Positions 34,487 to 47,195 of a stretch of 64,000 nucleotides of DNA are shown piece by piece. The stretch comes from Sequoia sempervirens (taxonomy: Eukaryota; Streptophyta; Pinopsida; Cupressales; Cupressaceae). The stretch's first letter is position 1, and the number at the start of each line of letters is the position of its first letter. The translations under genes were made by a program, and so were the position numbers. Location of the stretch: positions 1 to 64,000 of the forward strand of contig VDFB02321283.1 of assembly GCA_007258455.2 (NCBI GenBank), read 5' to 3'. Below the pieces are notes generated by a model that was given only the letters and a program-made list of their open reading frames with translations, was not told the origin of the DNA and did no database searches.

Positions 34487-35196
34487 TGATGCAGGAGCAT
34501 CCAGTGGTGTAAGGGCAATCTTGCATCACCCAAAAATAGTTAAATTTCAAGTTTCTCGATTTTTAGATGTTTTTATATTTTTGGATACCCTTTTCGTCAT
34601 AATGAAATTCCCAATTTACGGTTTTTCATTTCGGTTCTTGGGTTGAAAGATATTGCAGTTTTAGTTTCCCAAATTTGCACCTGAAAATCTTCCAAGTGGG
34701 ATTTGAGGCACTTAGAGCTTCCGGAATGGCCCCGAAACTTGCCAAAATCAGCGTAGCAGATTTTGAGCGCGTTCTTGACTTCGAGACCTTTCCAACAGTT
34801 CGAACGGTTCGCGAATCGGAGTCCTGGATCAAAAGTTATGACCCCGCGAAGTTGGCGCACTTTCTAGAAGATACCATTGCAAATGCTCTTTTGAAATTTG
34901 AACTTCATGTTGTAAATTTTTGGCGCCAAACCGCCTAAACTCAAATTGAATGTTGTTTTGGCTCCAAACAAATGAGGAGCTCTATTTATGGGCGGGTTTT
35001 CCAATTTTTGGGTAACTTTTTGGGGACAAGCTCGCATATTGTGAAAGGGTTATTTTGTAGCTTCCTATAGCTTGCATGTGTTGTAGAACTTGGGGATTTG
35101 AGATCCTCTCCATGTAAGAAGTTCCATCTTCTGAATAATAAAATTATTCTCTAGTTTGTGGGTTATTTTCTGTGTCTCGGGTTTGCGCCCTCATCA
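34487..35196. repeat. Solo LTR (710 bp) with perfect target-site duplication
   Basis: The block begins TGATG and ends CATCA, giving a perfect 5-bp terminal inversion, and is flanked on both sides by GTCTT (34482-34486 and 35197-35201). It is more GC-rich than its surroundings. An AATAAAATTATT polyadenylation-like signal near the right end suggests plus orientation. No interior or second LTR is present, so it is the product of LTR-LTR recombination. Overlapping frames inside it (34597-34938) are not genes. Confidence 0.92.
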
Positions 35197-35201
35197 GTCT
35201 T

Positions 35202-36599
35202 TACATGGCTTTACATATAGTAAATGGTAATTGTCCTTTGTAAAGTATTATGGTACAACTATAGGAGGCATGCAACCTTCTTCATCTTTTAATAAGCCAA
35301 AGCTATCCAAAAAAGATCAAAGAAAATGCCCGAGATAACATTTGAAGGCATGAAGGGACTTTTGACCGTTATTGACCTATGGAAGTTCATCTCAAAGTTA
35401 CAATTCACAAAAGTATGAATGGAATACCCATGGTCAAGATCTCAGGCTCATGCTTCACAAATATTGAAATGACAATGATAATATTTCTTCTCCTTATGTC
35501 TTAGATGATGCATAAGATTATGCCCGCAACTAGTAAGGTATTTGCAAGAATCAGAAAAATGGCAGTTGATTATGCTTTAATCATGATCTTCAAAAGTCTG
35601 GGTGTGAGTGGTCTTATGGAGAAAGATGTTCTTTGAATGAGCAGTGAGTTTACAAGTTCATGAAACTCCCCAAAAGGCCACCTCCTTAGCTAGAGGAATC
35701 TATTAAAAGGTTGTCGACATATCACTTTATTGTGGAAGGAAAAAATTAAAGTTAGAAGGAAATTTTTTTTGACCAGTGGTATTTTGCTTGACGACACTAA
35801 CCTAAGCAGTGTTTTATGTGGTTTCGAGAACCACTAAAAAGCCCGCTCACCCTCTTTCCTTAGCCTGAAATTACAAATGAACAATACTAAAAGATAAATG
35901 TGGTAGTCACTTTTTTAAGATCAAAGAATTCAAATATCGACCAGTGCCTTCATCAGATATGAGTTTGGCTATGATGTGAGCATATATGTAGAAGAAATCA
36001 GATGATTTATTCCTTCATTACATGCTCGTACAAAAATTTAGATTCTTTTGTGGGTGTTATCGTAGCTTTCTAATGAAATATTCAAATGCATTTCTAGACT
36101 GTCATTTCGCTCTCATAATCATAGGCTGCTTTCATCATCATGTGTGAATTGTGTTGAACAACAATCGAGTTGAGGATTTTGAGATCTTGTAGTCTTTCCC
36201 AATGTTGACACTTTAAGTGGCGTCGAGGCATAAGAAAACCATCAAAATATAAATGGTGTTGGGATGCCATAGAGGGTCAACAGGTGAAAGGTGTTCCTAT
36301 TTATATCTATAGAAAGCACATTGACAGAGGCTGTGGGAACCTTCAAGAAAATGAAATTGGTAGGCGTGGAATCAAATTTGGTTGTTAAAAGTTGCAGTGA
36401 GATGAATGGATATCAACATAATGGCTTGATCCAGGTATCTCTTTTCTATTGTTCTTAACTGTATTCGGTCGTTCTGTCTCTCAATGAAACAATTGAAGAT
36501 TATGTTCAATGGAGACAATTTTGAATTCTAGTTGAGCCACAAATCTTATGGGATCTCAATCCTATTGCTACATGGTGACTTACGTTCTCAAAGGGGGCT
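35202..36599 (+). other. Degraded coding-like debris, unassigned
   Basis: Between the solo LTR and the CAX fragment, the plus strand shows short protein-like runs in changing frames. Examples are GIPMVKISGSCFTNIEM near 35430 and a segment around 35510-35640 containing KVFARIRKMAVDYALIMIF. None extends to a recognisable domain. It may be one heavily mutated gene or several fragments. Confidence 0.35.
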
Positions 36600-36963
36600 T
36601 CTGAGTCATGGAACATGCCAGTTGCTTTCATAAGTGTTATCCTTCTACCCCTAGTTGGCAATGTTGCAGAGCATGCTAGTGCTATCATGTTCACAATAAA
36701 AGAGAAGCTAGACATTTCATTAGGTGTTGCTATTGGGTCTTCAACACAAATATCAATGTTTGTGATTCCCTTTGTGTGGTTATTGGGTAGATTATGGGAA
36801 AGAAAATGGATTTGAACTTTCAACTTTTTGATACTGCTTCACTATTTATCACAGTCCTTGTGATAGCATTTATGCTTCAAGTAGACACTTTAAATTATTT
36901 CAAAGGGCTAATTCTTGTTTTATGCTACATGTTAGTTGCTGCAAGCTTCTTTGTACATTGATA
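36600..36963 (+). pseudogene. CAX (pseudogene): CAX-type vacuolar cation/H+ exchanger fragment
   Basis: CAX proteins load Ca2+ and other cations into the vacuole in exchange for protons. The plus strand encodes the start of the C-terminal half: [19 protein letters not shown], then [20 protein letters not shown] and [17 protein letters not shown]. This includes the GNxxEH ion-binding motif of the second exchanger repeat. After a one-base-scale frameshift near 36785 it resumes as [20 protein letters not shown] and YFKGLILVLCYMLVAASFF, ending at a TGA after FFVH. The first half of the protein was not found. About 120 codons run without an intron, which suggests a processed copy; this is inference. 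Confidence 0.85.
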
Positions 36964-37600
36964 GTGACGATGGGAATGACTAAATGGTTACTTCATAATG
37001 CGATGGAAAGCCTCAAAACTCAGGGTGTTTCATTAGATTATGAAAGAGACTTTTGACACATGTTAGCATATGTAGTGGTTGCATTTTTCAGCATTTTATG
37101 ATTAGCATTGCCTTGGATTTCTGGAATGGGAATGTGAGTTGTTCGACAAGAGATGTTAGATTATGTTTATGCAAAAGGATCAAAGGCTGAGAAGCTCAAG
37201 CTAACGTTATTATCTGAAGATTTAGTGTTTGATAATGATCATCGACAGTGTGAGAGCATACACTAATTAGTAGATTCCAAATCTCTTCCAAAATGGGAGT
37301 TAGTGCAAGAAACACGATGATTTCCACAAGAGATAAGTCGTTTCAGTTTCCATGTTGAATAAATGCAGAATGAAGGCGATCTAATTCAAAATATAATAAT
37401 CATCTTCGAAGATCTAGAGAAAAATCCACAATTTAATATTGTTAAAGATCTTCTATTGGATAGAACATGCCAAGTGGGAGAATTTTAGCATCCTTATCAA
37501 AATGCTTGCAAGAGGATTGCGAAAGGATACCAAGAAATGGTCATTTGGAATTGGAAAAATCAAAAGCTAAGGAGGATTTACCAAGGGGAAGAGGAGGAAT
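36964..37600 (+). other. Protein-like debris, family not recognised
   Basis: One plus-strand frame is open in pieces with stops between them, reading for example WLLHNAMESLKTQGVSLDYE, KGSKAEKLKLTLLSEDLVFD and NPQFNIVKDLLLDRTCQVGE. The composition is that of a real soluble protein, unlike chance AT-rich frames. I cannot name it. It is not part of CAX, whose homology ends at 36963. Confidence 0.4.
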
Positions 37601-37771
37601 ATGAAAATTTCTTTCAAGGAACTTTTATTAACCATGGGGCAATTACAAAAGAAGCTTCAACAAGCTGAACTGGGTTTGTTTGGGAAATCTTATAAATATG
37701 TAAATTTGAAAACAAATGGGGGATCTTTTGGCTATGATACGAGAGCTTCTGTGAAGGATGGGGTAGTTTAG
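37601..37771 (+). pseudogene. 56-codon protein-like open frame, unrecognised
   Basis: The frame runs MKISFKELLLTMGQLQKKLQ, then QAELGLFGKSYKYVN and GGSFGYDTRASVKDGVV, ending in TAG. The composition is balanced, with an amphipathic Gln/Leu helix first and a Gly/Tyr-rich tail after it. This looks like the C-terminus of a real protein in phase with the debris upstream. No family is recognised. It ends 195 bp before the giant-LTR element. Confidence 0.35.
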
Positions 37772-37970
37772 TTATTAGATCTTTACTATTCATTTGGGGA
37801 AAGACATCATTTTCTGAACTTAATCTTTGTATAGGGAGATAGATTCTTGGAGCTCTATTTTAGGTTCTTGAATAAAGGAGACATTTCTAATCCTTGTGTT
37901 CGATTGTCTTCTTTTAAATTGTTGATTTCCTTTGCGAGTCTACAGTTTTCATTCGTATTTTCTCTATTAT

Positions 37971-40900
37971 TGTTACTGATCCAAATCTGCACCCTTGATG
38001 CTAAGCTATGAATGAAATTGGCGGCTTTGGATGTAACATGGGACTGCTTTCAAGTTGTGGGTGTCCTATTTGAAAGAAAACCTTCAGATTATGGGCTAGC
38101 TCCCCTTTTGATGCCACCTAACTACTGATTTCCGAGGAAAAGGGTAAGAAATGCATACAACATGAATATAAACTAAAAATACCTAAGGTGATACACCAAA
38201 AACCAACTAGGACCTGATAACAGCCTACCACATTCAAACAATATCATAAAACTTGGCTTACACAACTAATTTTAAAATCTAGTTCACATAAGTAATGTAT
38301 AAGGAGGTCTCTAAATAGGGATTTTAGAAGGAAAAAAAAATGTTTTATAAAGTAACAATGATATTAATTAGCACAACTTATAACCTGTTACCATGCATTA
38401 TCTGTTAAACAGATGCCTAAACATGAGACAAGTTTGCAAGGAAAGATGAATTTCACAAAACAAATTGATCAATCACTAACAACATACTATGAAACTTGAA
38501 ATGAGAAGGTAAAATGCTCTATTTTATTAATTCAAAGTCCTTACTATATTACAAGTCCATCTGAGTTACAATACTGCTCCATGATGAAAAATAGCTCCAA
38601 AAAACAAAGCTATCACTCTACTGGAAAGAAAGAAATCCCTCCAAAATTCCAAAATGAAGATACTTAAGCAAAAACCATCAAATCCCCTCACACATGTCCA
38701 TCCAAAAATTTCTGGTCAGATGCAGCAATGGGGCCAAAAAAGAACCTTCTAAAATCACTCCAAAAAGTCCTCCAAATAGTCCAAGGTCAAGCCAAGACCA
38801 TAGCCATGCCAAAAGTGTGACAAAACAACCTCCAAAATAGTACGTGTTTCTCCAAAACAATCAAATGCACCACTCACACACTCTCCTCATGTCTGCAAGT
38901 CATCATTTTGTCTCCTAGCCTTGACCCATGCAATATGTGTGTTTGATAACACAAGACACCAAAAAAAAACATTAAAGATAATAACTTGATTAAGTGATTC
39001 ATAATACACCACTTAATCAAGTTATTTTACATTTTAAAGAAAAATACAAGAGGGCCCCACCACCTCTTTGAATTACATTATATTTGTATTAAAAAGACAT
39101 AATAAAAGTGATTTGCAAATCACTTAAATGATATATTTATACTTTGAAATAAAATGCAACATGTAATGTTATATCCAAATTATTCTAAAAGCATTAACAA
39201 AATCAAACTCCAAGGAATTTGATCATTTATACTTTACCTCCATTCTGCACTTCAAGGCTACACATGGTAAAAATTCTTGATTTTTCAAAGGAAAAACAAA
39301 GGCCAAAATTTGGCCTATATGGTCATGAAGGGCTTCCACACTTCTTGGAATGAACATTTGAAAGTCTTCAAGGCACCATGACATTTCAAAGGGCAAGGCA
39401 CATTTCACATGTCTCATATTGAAACACTTAGCAATTTTGACAAGGCAATAAACATAAGGCATAGAAATGCTTCAGTCACCATTCGGTCTCCCACCACATT
39501 TTAATGTGTTGCATTTTTTAAAAGAATGGAACAAAATTCCCATCGGACATCAAAGTAGGGTCAAACCCTAAACAACAAAAGGAAAAAAACAAGGGAAAAA
39601 AAGCCCTAATTTCATCATCGAACATTCTGGAGAATACCTAACCGCCATGGGGTTTGAAGAAGACACAGAAAATGGAGGTTTTTGGCCAATTCTTGACAAA
39701 TTTTTGATGAAAATGCATGGAATAGCAAGTAACTTGGTTTTTGGTACACAAATCTAAATTTTTCACCTTTTTTTGGAGCCCATTCCATTCATTTTGGCCA
39801 TGGCCTGTAGAGTATTTCTAATCATTTTGTTTCATTTTTTGTTCTATGGTTACTCATACCATTCAACCACCATGAGAAGATTTAAATGAAGCTTTCTGTA
39901 GAAAAAAAATCTTTTAATATGCAAAAAAATGACCAAAAGCTCAAGTAAGCCACAAATTTGACTCCATTCTTTTCAGATTTTGAGCAAAAGAGCTCATTTC
40001 GAGCCTCCATTTTGATAATAAAGAAAAAAAATGTTCATTTCCTTCTGCATTTTCATGGCTTGACCCCTGCACCATCACTCTTTGTTTCTATGACCGCTAG
40101 AATATATGTAATGGTGGCCATCGTCAAAGACTCCACATAAAATTTCCATTCCTTCATTTTTTTCTGGGCTTGTGGACTTTGTCGAAGCTGCATATTTTAT
40201 TCACTATTTGTTGGGCTTTCAATCTCTGGGGTGCCTTTTGATTTTTATTCTCTGCACATTTGAGTTTTCCTAGAAGTTTGAGACAAAAAAATGGCCTCTG
40301 CTTCATGGCTAAGGGTTTCAATCTATCTTGTAGGTGCTAATAGCTGGTATTGGGTTACTTTGTAGCATTTTGGGTTTGTATTTTACAAACTGTGGTTCTA
40401 TCTTACTCCTCTTAATTGAATCACTCACTATAAAAAGGATGTTGTTCATAATACTCAAAACCCTAAAAATCTGCCTTCATAGTGAGTGAATGTTGTACTC
40501 TCACATTTAAAGCACTTCCAGCATCAAGGAGACTTAATGGTTATTTGAATTTCATAGATCTTAGTTGTTGGCTTGGATTGGGATTAAATGCCTTTGTCAC
40601 CACCTTAAAGATATTCCTCAATGACTTTGATGAATCTTAAAATATCCTTCAAACTTTTGAGGTCATATTCCTCGTTGGTTTTCAATTTATGTCCTTGATT
40701 GTCATGTCTTTGGACTGCTGCTCTGCTTGCAGAAGTTTGCCTTTTAAAGGACTATACTCCTCATTTCACTATCCTTGATTATGTTGACTATCCTTCATAT
40801 CAGGTTTTAGTCTTCGCAGTCTTGATCATTAATCTCATTTTGAAATGCACAAGAGGGAACTGAACAAAGCTGAACTAATTAAGCTCTTGTTTCATGTATC

Positions 40901-42996
40901 TCAAGGTCATGTTACTATCATTCCTTGAAACTCTTGAGACTATCCTTGGAACTGCTATCATTGCTTCAATAATATTTTCAATACCTTGAGTGAAAGAAAC
41001 TTCACTTGAAGAATGCATTCCTTCACCTTGGTCTCTAACATGTTTCAAATAATGTATGCATTGTCTATCTGACACTTGACCTATCAACATGTTTCTCTTG
41101 TGTTTGAGAACACCATCAATCTCTAAACAGTGTTGGTTTATTGTTGTCTTGAGATAGCATGAAATATAGCAATTTTGATCTATGCTCCATTGCCTGAATG
41201 TAGGAATTCTATTATGATATGAAACTTTCAAATAACTTCTCTGATCGTTTAATATTAGAGACACAGAATAGGAGGCTGCTAGGAATTCATGGTGGGTGCT
41301 GAGAAATCTGTTTCCCGTAGTCTTTCCGTTCCATAAAAAATTGCTAACAATACTGCTTATTATCATTTTATACTCCTCCAAATTTAATGTATTCTTTGAC
41401 CTTTACTTTGTCTTTTATCACTGTGAAGGTTTTAATAGGTCTGTCATAATAGTTTTTCCCATATGGAGATTCATTGTTAGTACTCTTTCATATATACATC
41501 ATTGTACTATCTTCATGACATGATTTTGTTGAATGGTAGGGCTTGCACTCTTTCAACTGTCTTTTCCCTCATATTCTTCATTGGTTTGTAAGCCTAGACA
41601 ATCTGTACTATCTCATTTGTGAGTTGAACTCTTTGTGTGCCTAGGAGACTGTTCCTTCTTTGATGATTGTTTATGATGCACCCTTATGTGTTCTGGTGTC
41701 ATCCATGACTATCACATGGGAGAGGCATCATCATTGGCACCAATCATAGGATTGTGTAAGTGGTGATTTCTTTATCATAGCAAGAGAATGCACTGTACTA
41801 TCTTATGTAATGGACTGCTATTGCTTTGGAGACTTGACCCTAGAGATTAGAGATTGATTTTTCATTGATGGGCATCTTCAACTCAGTATGTTGTCATTGC
41901 TCTTGATAGTAGCTTCCTTTCACCACTGTGTTTGTTTCCTTCTTGCTGCCCCACAAGTTTGTCACTTTGCCACTTTGATCCTAGTGGGCAGACACATGTC
42001 ACCTATGTTGGTGACCTGAAATCTCACCATCCTATGTGATGTGTAGCTATCTAATAGGATTAAGGTGGGAGGGACTTGACAATAGCTTCGATTGTTCCCT
42101 CTTGCTGCCCCATATGTTTCATGATGATTTTAGGCATGCCTTAATTTCTTCTTCATTATTTAAGAGATGCATAATTGAACTTGAAGCATCTTTTGAATAT
42201 GGAAATGAAAGTTGATCAAATGGTGTGATTTCCTATTAAAAAATCAAAGGGAAACATGTCGAGCTCTACCCTTGTGGGAGCCACATTTACCCCACATGTT
42301 GTAACTAACTGAATCATAACAGTAACAAGACTTGTCCTAAATCTGCATAAGGAACAAACAGTTAGATAAACAAAGCATGTCATAGGTGTATTTAATCACT
42401 TATTTCTTCTTTTCAGTGACACTTATGGTATGTTGCTTATTTAATGCATTTAGAGATTAGTTTATACATGCATAGGTGAATGTTCATGTAAGGTTTGAGA
42501 TCTTTCATTTCTTAGAGTATTTCTCTAACATTATTGTTATTTCCAGATGCAGGAACTAGGAGCACTATGGAGCTAGGAAAGACACAAGTAGCTCGGGGAC
42601 AGCAGTAGGACAAGATGACACATCCAGAACCAGTCATTCTCAGGCAATGACTGGTCTCTCTTGTTATATGCACATTTGTATTTGTTTACTTATTCGTGTA
42701 TATGTTTTTATTTATTTTCATTGAATAAGAAAAGTTAGTCCCTTGGCTTGTGAGGGACATTTACACTTTCATGATTATCAATAAAGATCACATTTGTAAC
42801 ACATATGGTTCTCTTTCTCATTTGTTGTAATTGTAACATTGGAATAAAATGTAATCTATTTCATTTGAAAATCTCCTCCATACATATTGATGACTTAGCA
42901 AACTATGGTTTATCTTTTAAATGTTTAAACAAAAAACACAAAAAGAATAAACCCTAAGTTACTTGATTTTAGTTGAAAGCTAAAAATTAGGTAACA
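37971..42996 (+). repeat. Giant LTR 1 (5,026 bp)
   Basis: It matches LTR2 from its TGTTACTGATCC start to its GGTAACA end, at roughly 90-95% by eye in sampled stretches. A TATA box lies at 40429-40436, and AATAAA-like signals occur near 42780-42840, about 200 bp before the end. A minus-strand frame of 168 codons (40875-41381) persists in shortened form in LTR2. Compared with LTR2 it lacks one copy of a 588-bp tandem unit and two segments of about 60 bp. Confidence 0.9.
40429..40436 (+). promoter_or_regulatory. Putative TATA box of giant LTR 1
   Basis: TATAAAAA in the context CACTATAAAAAGGATG is conserved in LTR2 near 55198. Its position, about 2.5 kb into the LTR, would make U3 unusually long. 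Confidence 0.5.
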
Positions 42997-42997
42997 T

Positions 42998-43018
42998 TTT
43001 TGGCGACATCTACTATAT
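42998..43018 (+). other. Primer-binding-like junction after giant LTR 1
   Basis: TTTGGCGACATCTACT directly follows the LTR end. It resembles the Gypsy-type junction TTTTGGCGACTCTGCTGGGG, seen in clearer form at 58286-58307. If real, the element reads plus. Confidence 0.45.
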
Positions 43019-43419
43019 GTTTACCTACAAAATATGAGACCAACTTCCTAGGCCTATCCATTGGCCATGGAGTCACTCAGAAAACTAACACCACTTGAAA
43101 AAAATATTGTAAGTTGTTGTAACTCACTAAACCAACAAGAGACACTTTGAAAACCTATTGAAAACCCAACACTGCAAAGTGAAAACTATCTAACTATGCT
43201 GAAACAACACTTAGGGAAAACTAAAAAAGCATCAGAAATGAAACTACTCTAACCTATGCTAACCAGCAAAGAAGCTGGTCAAACAAAACCATTGATAGGC
43301 TTTGCAAAATAACACCCTTTTTTAATCTGCAACTGATGCATTACATGATTATGTATTACTAAAATAACATGAAACATATGCAGATATTCAATAGACTGTT
43401 GCAGTGTTTCATAAAGAAT

Positions 43420-45451
43420 GCAAATAAACTTATTTTCATCTTGAAAATGATCATGTATATTGTTGTCCTGAACTGGAAAGGTGAACTAAATTTTATTACC
43501 TTTAGCCGCAACTCCAAAATCAACTTCTTCTTCAATTGCATCCTCATACTTGGGTGCAAGCATGACCTATGGTACTTCAGTGGCCTTCGAACTGGCTAAA
43601 TATCTAATGGGGCAGCCTCTTGAAATGACAAAGGTTGAAATTTTATTATTGACCTCTTGATTGGGATTTTGAAGAGTAGTATCTAGCCTTTGCTCTTGTT
43701 CAACCTGAACAATAATTGCATGTAGCTCAACCTCCTGAATACCGAAATCAGAATTTTCCTTTTCAAAGGAGGAAGGAAAATGTCCAAACAATGAGATAGC
43801 CTCTTCCAACACACATTCAATCAATGCAACAACGCCAAGCTCCTCTGTACACCAGAAAGGATGTTGCTCACTAAGATTATGCAAATCAACTCCATGGGAA
43901 GTTTTTTTATTTGAACATCCCCAACAAGACCACATTATTCCTTTGGCTCCATGTCTGATTTTGTTGATTTATTGATACAAAAGGGGCTAAACATGTTTAC
44001 CTCCACTTCATGTTCTAGTTGTTCTAGATAATCCTCCTTCAAAGATGTTGGAATAACATCTAGAAATGAGTAGAAAAACTCAATTTCAGCTTGAAACAGA
44101 TCATCTTCACGCTTTTCATTGCATTTTTATGTAGGAGGACAAATATTGAGCTCATGGAAACTCTCTTGAGGAAATAAAACTTCAAGTCCTTCAACCTCAT
44201 GCTGCTGACTTATGACCATATTTATTCCCTCCTCATCATGCTCAATGAAGCATGGAAGATCATCATATGAAGCTATGAAATCATGGACTACATCACCTTT
44301 TTCAACCTCTTCAGGTTGATGTCTTGATTCTTGAACCTGCAACTCACCATACTACTTAATGTCTTCTTGTTGTTCTAAAACAACATTTGGAATGGGAAAA
44401 ATCACACCTTCCTCATTCCAAACTATAGATTTTTTTTCTTGGTCAACCTTTTTCACCATTTCACCTTGTTGTCCTATTGGAACATTTTCACCATCTTTGA
44501 CAACAATAGGAGGATCATTAGCTAAAACACTATAACATATATCTTGTGAAATATTCTCCTGCTCAGCCTTTTGTAGCTGTAGCCTATATTCCTCCATAGC
44601 TAAATGCAACAAGTTTATATGTCTATGTTGAGTGAGCTATGTTGGCCAAGGGTTTGCTCTTCTTTTTCTTTTTGGATGCTAGAGCATGGTTCCAATTGCA
44701 TGATAGATGGAAGAACCTCACAGGGTATAGCGGATGGCTCTTTCCAACTTGGAAACCTACAGGTAGAAGGATCATTAGTAGGCTCACTCAATGGCTCAAC
44801 AGGTTCTTCTTGTCTAAAGCTAGGGAACTTGTACTTGGGAACCTCTTCACTCACATGGTGATTCAAGATTGCGGGAGGAATTGAACTGAAACTAGGAAAG
44901 GAAGGGGTTTCCTGAGTTTCATACCTTAGTTGGCATTCCTCTACAACTATCTACTTTGCAAGACATTCCTCATGTTGTCTCCTTTGAATCTCCATCTCCT
45001 GCTCTTGAATGTATGCTTGGTAGGCTAATTCCTCCTAATGCATGTCAACCTCCTGTTGCTACATTTGATACTCCTATTCTTTATTGATCTCATCCAACTA
45101 CCTATGGAAATCTAGCAATATACTATCAATATTACTAATCCCCATATCATTAGAATTTTGGGGCTACAAATGAGAACAAGACTACTCTTTTGGAACAAAA
45201 TATCCTTCTTGAGGCTGGTTTTGGGCATATACTAGCTGATATTGAGATTGAGCAAGAGTGGGAGGGTGAGAAACATAATGATGATGCTAGTAACTTGTTG
45301 TCACAGGGTTATTTGAAATAAAATCAATAGGTTGTTCAGTGTGGTATGGCTAGTAAAAGGTCATACATGCATGATTTTCATGGAGTCGTGGACAATTGGC
45401 ATTTTCATGATATTCTAGGTGATATGACATGTTTCCATGAAATATGGACAT
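43420..45451 (-). pseudogene. Interior minus-strand frame of the giant-LTR element (about 680 codons, unknown protein)
   Basis: An ATG at 45451 opens a frame that begins MSIFHGNMSYHLEYHENANC and is rich in Gln, Glu, His and Pro. Examples are QEMEIQRRQHEEC, PKYKFPSFRQEEPVEPL and, further on, MEEYRLQLQKAEQENISQD. It is broken by at least two frameshifts (near 44610 and 43950). I count about 12 in-frame TAG and 2 TAA codons and no TGA; many TAGs fall where Gln fits. There is no zinc knuckle or catalytic motif. It could be a divergent gag if the element reads minus, or an antisense ORF like those reported in some Gypsy lineages if it reads plus. Confidence 0.6.
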
Positions 45452-45652
45452 GTTTATTCATTCAGAAGCTAGAAAATGAGTAAAAATTAGATTTACTTGA
45501 ATCTAACCAGCACTTGATCATACAAAAACTAGTAAAACTTCTCAAAGTCGCTAGGTATGTAAAGAAAAATCCTCCAAAAGGCTGAAACTACTACTCCAAA
45601 CACCAAACAACAACAATAAAATGTGAAAAAATGAACTGAGAAGTAGTTCACC

Positions 45653-45674
45653 ATCCCACCAGGTGTTCCAAAAT
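45653..45674 (-). other. Alternative primer-binding-like site beside giant LTR 2
   Basis: Read on the minus strand, the interior edge is TTTTGGAACACCTGGTGGGA, starting two bases from the LTR. It has the TGGnnC...GGTGGGA look of a Gypsy primer site and lies 200 bp upstream of the minus-strand ATG. It competes with the site at 42998. Confidence 0.4.
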
Positions 45675-46973
45675 TGTTAGTGATCCAAATTTGCACCCTT
45701 GATGCCAAGCTATGAATGAACTTAGCAGGTTTAGATGTAACATGGGACTGCTTTCAGGTTGTGGGTGTCCTATTCAAAAGCAAACCTCTAGATTATGGGC
45801 TAGCTCCCCTTTTGATGCCACCTAACTACTGATTTCTGAGGAAAAGGGTATGCATAAAACGTGAACATAAATTGAAAATACCTAAGGTAATACACCAAAA
45901 ACCAACTAGGACCTAATAATAGCCTACCTCATTCAAAACAATATCATAAAACTTGGCTTACACAACTCATTTTCAAATGTAGTTCATATAAGTAATTTAT
46001 AAGGTCTCTAAATAGGGCTTTTAGAAGGAAAACACAATGTTTCACAAACTAACAACACTGTTGATGGTGTTTTCTGCACAACAACAACTCAGACAAAATA
46101 TAGTATCCTATCTCTCTTGAAAGGTAAATCTCTATTAGCAAGCCTCAAGAGATAACCCCAAGGTCTCTAATGTCAGGTCTTGACAATGCATAAACAACTC
46201 AGTGATAAATGTGAAATGTTGGTAATCACAAAGGGACCTTACTACAAGCAAATACTGAATCTCAAAGCTTATCAAATTTAGCAATATGGTGATACTTTTA
46301 ATCCTAAATCTAACTCAGGTAACAAAGAAATAGCAAAAGGATAAGGGTTTCAAAGAGATTCTTAAATTTAACACTAATCCTAAGATTAACAATGGAAATG
46401 ATGAAATACTTGAAATGGACCAATCCGTCAGAAACTGATTCCTGCTTGACCCAAATGAATCTGCAATCTCACATAAATAGTGCAATCTTCTAAGGCATTA
46501 AAGATTTTCAAATCATGAACATTCATCCAAAACAATCCTATTGCAATAGAAATTAACAAGCATCCACAATTGAACTAACCACAATGAATTTAAAGTCCAG
46601 GCTAGCTTTGGAAAGCAACCAACAATCAGTTGGTTGTGAAAAGTATGGACCAAAGATTGCTACAACACTTCAAGTACCAAATCATAAGCACTATCAATTC
46701 TTCTAACATTAAACCTAGCATGTATCAAACAAACTTAAGCAACTTCAAAAGATAGAATAACAGAAACCATGCCAAGTAAAACTCAACACAAGAAAGGCAC
46801 CAAATCACAATGTCTTCACTTGCATTAAATTACCCAAAGTAGCAACAATTCCAGTATTATGTTACAACACTTGCTTGCTTGAAAATAAGACTAACTCCTA
46901 ACTCTAGCTCTTGCTATACTGCCTAGTTCTCTCCAATATAAAACTATCTATCCCTTACAAATGAGGTAGAATG

Positions 46974-46984
46974 CCATATTTATA
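46974..46984 (-). promoter_or_regulatory. Putative TATA box, minus strand
   Basis: The minus strand reads TTCTATAAATATGGC, followed by a leader-like stretch. It would drive transcription toward 46061, as the U3/R junction of a minus-strand 3' LTR would. Confidence 0.35.
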
Positions 46985-47195
46985 GAAACCCCCAAGATAT
47001 GTCAGCCCAATTAGGTTTACAATAATAATCGTCCACAAAACAATTCGGCCAAGGAGAATTCAAAATAAACAAAGTGGGCATTAAATGCAAGTATTCCATC
47101 TAGGTCGGCCTGGGGTCTCCAACAAAGCTCGGTCTAATGCATGTGAAGGAAGAAGAGAAATAATGGGGAAGCACAAATTCTGATGAGGCATTGTA

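Noticed and set aside
34597..34938. Overlapping open frames of 68-87 codons on both strands, possible small genes
   Set aside because: They lie wholly inside the solo LTR (34487-35196), overlap each other in opposite directions, and open because the region is less AT-rich.
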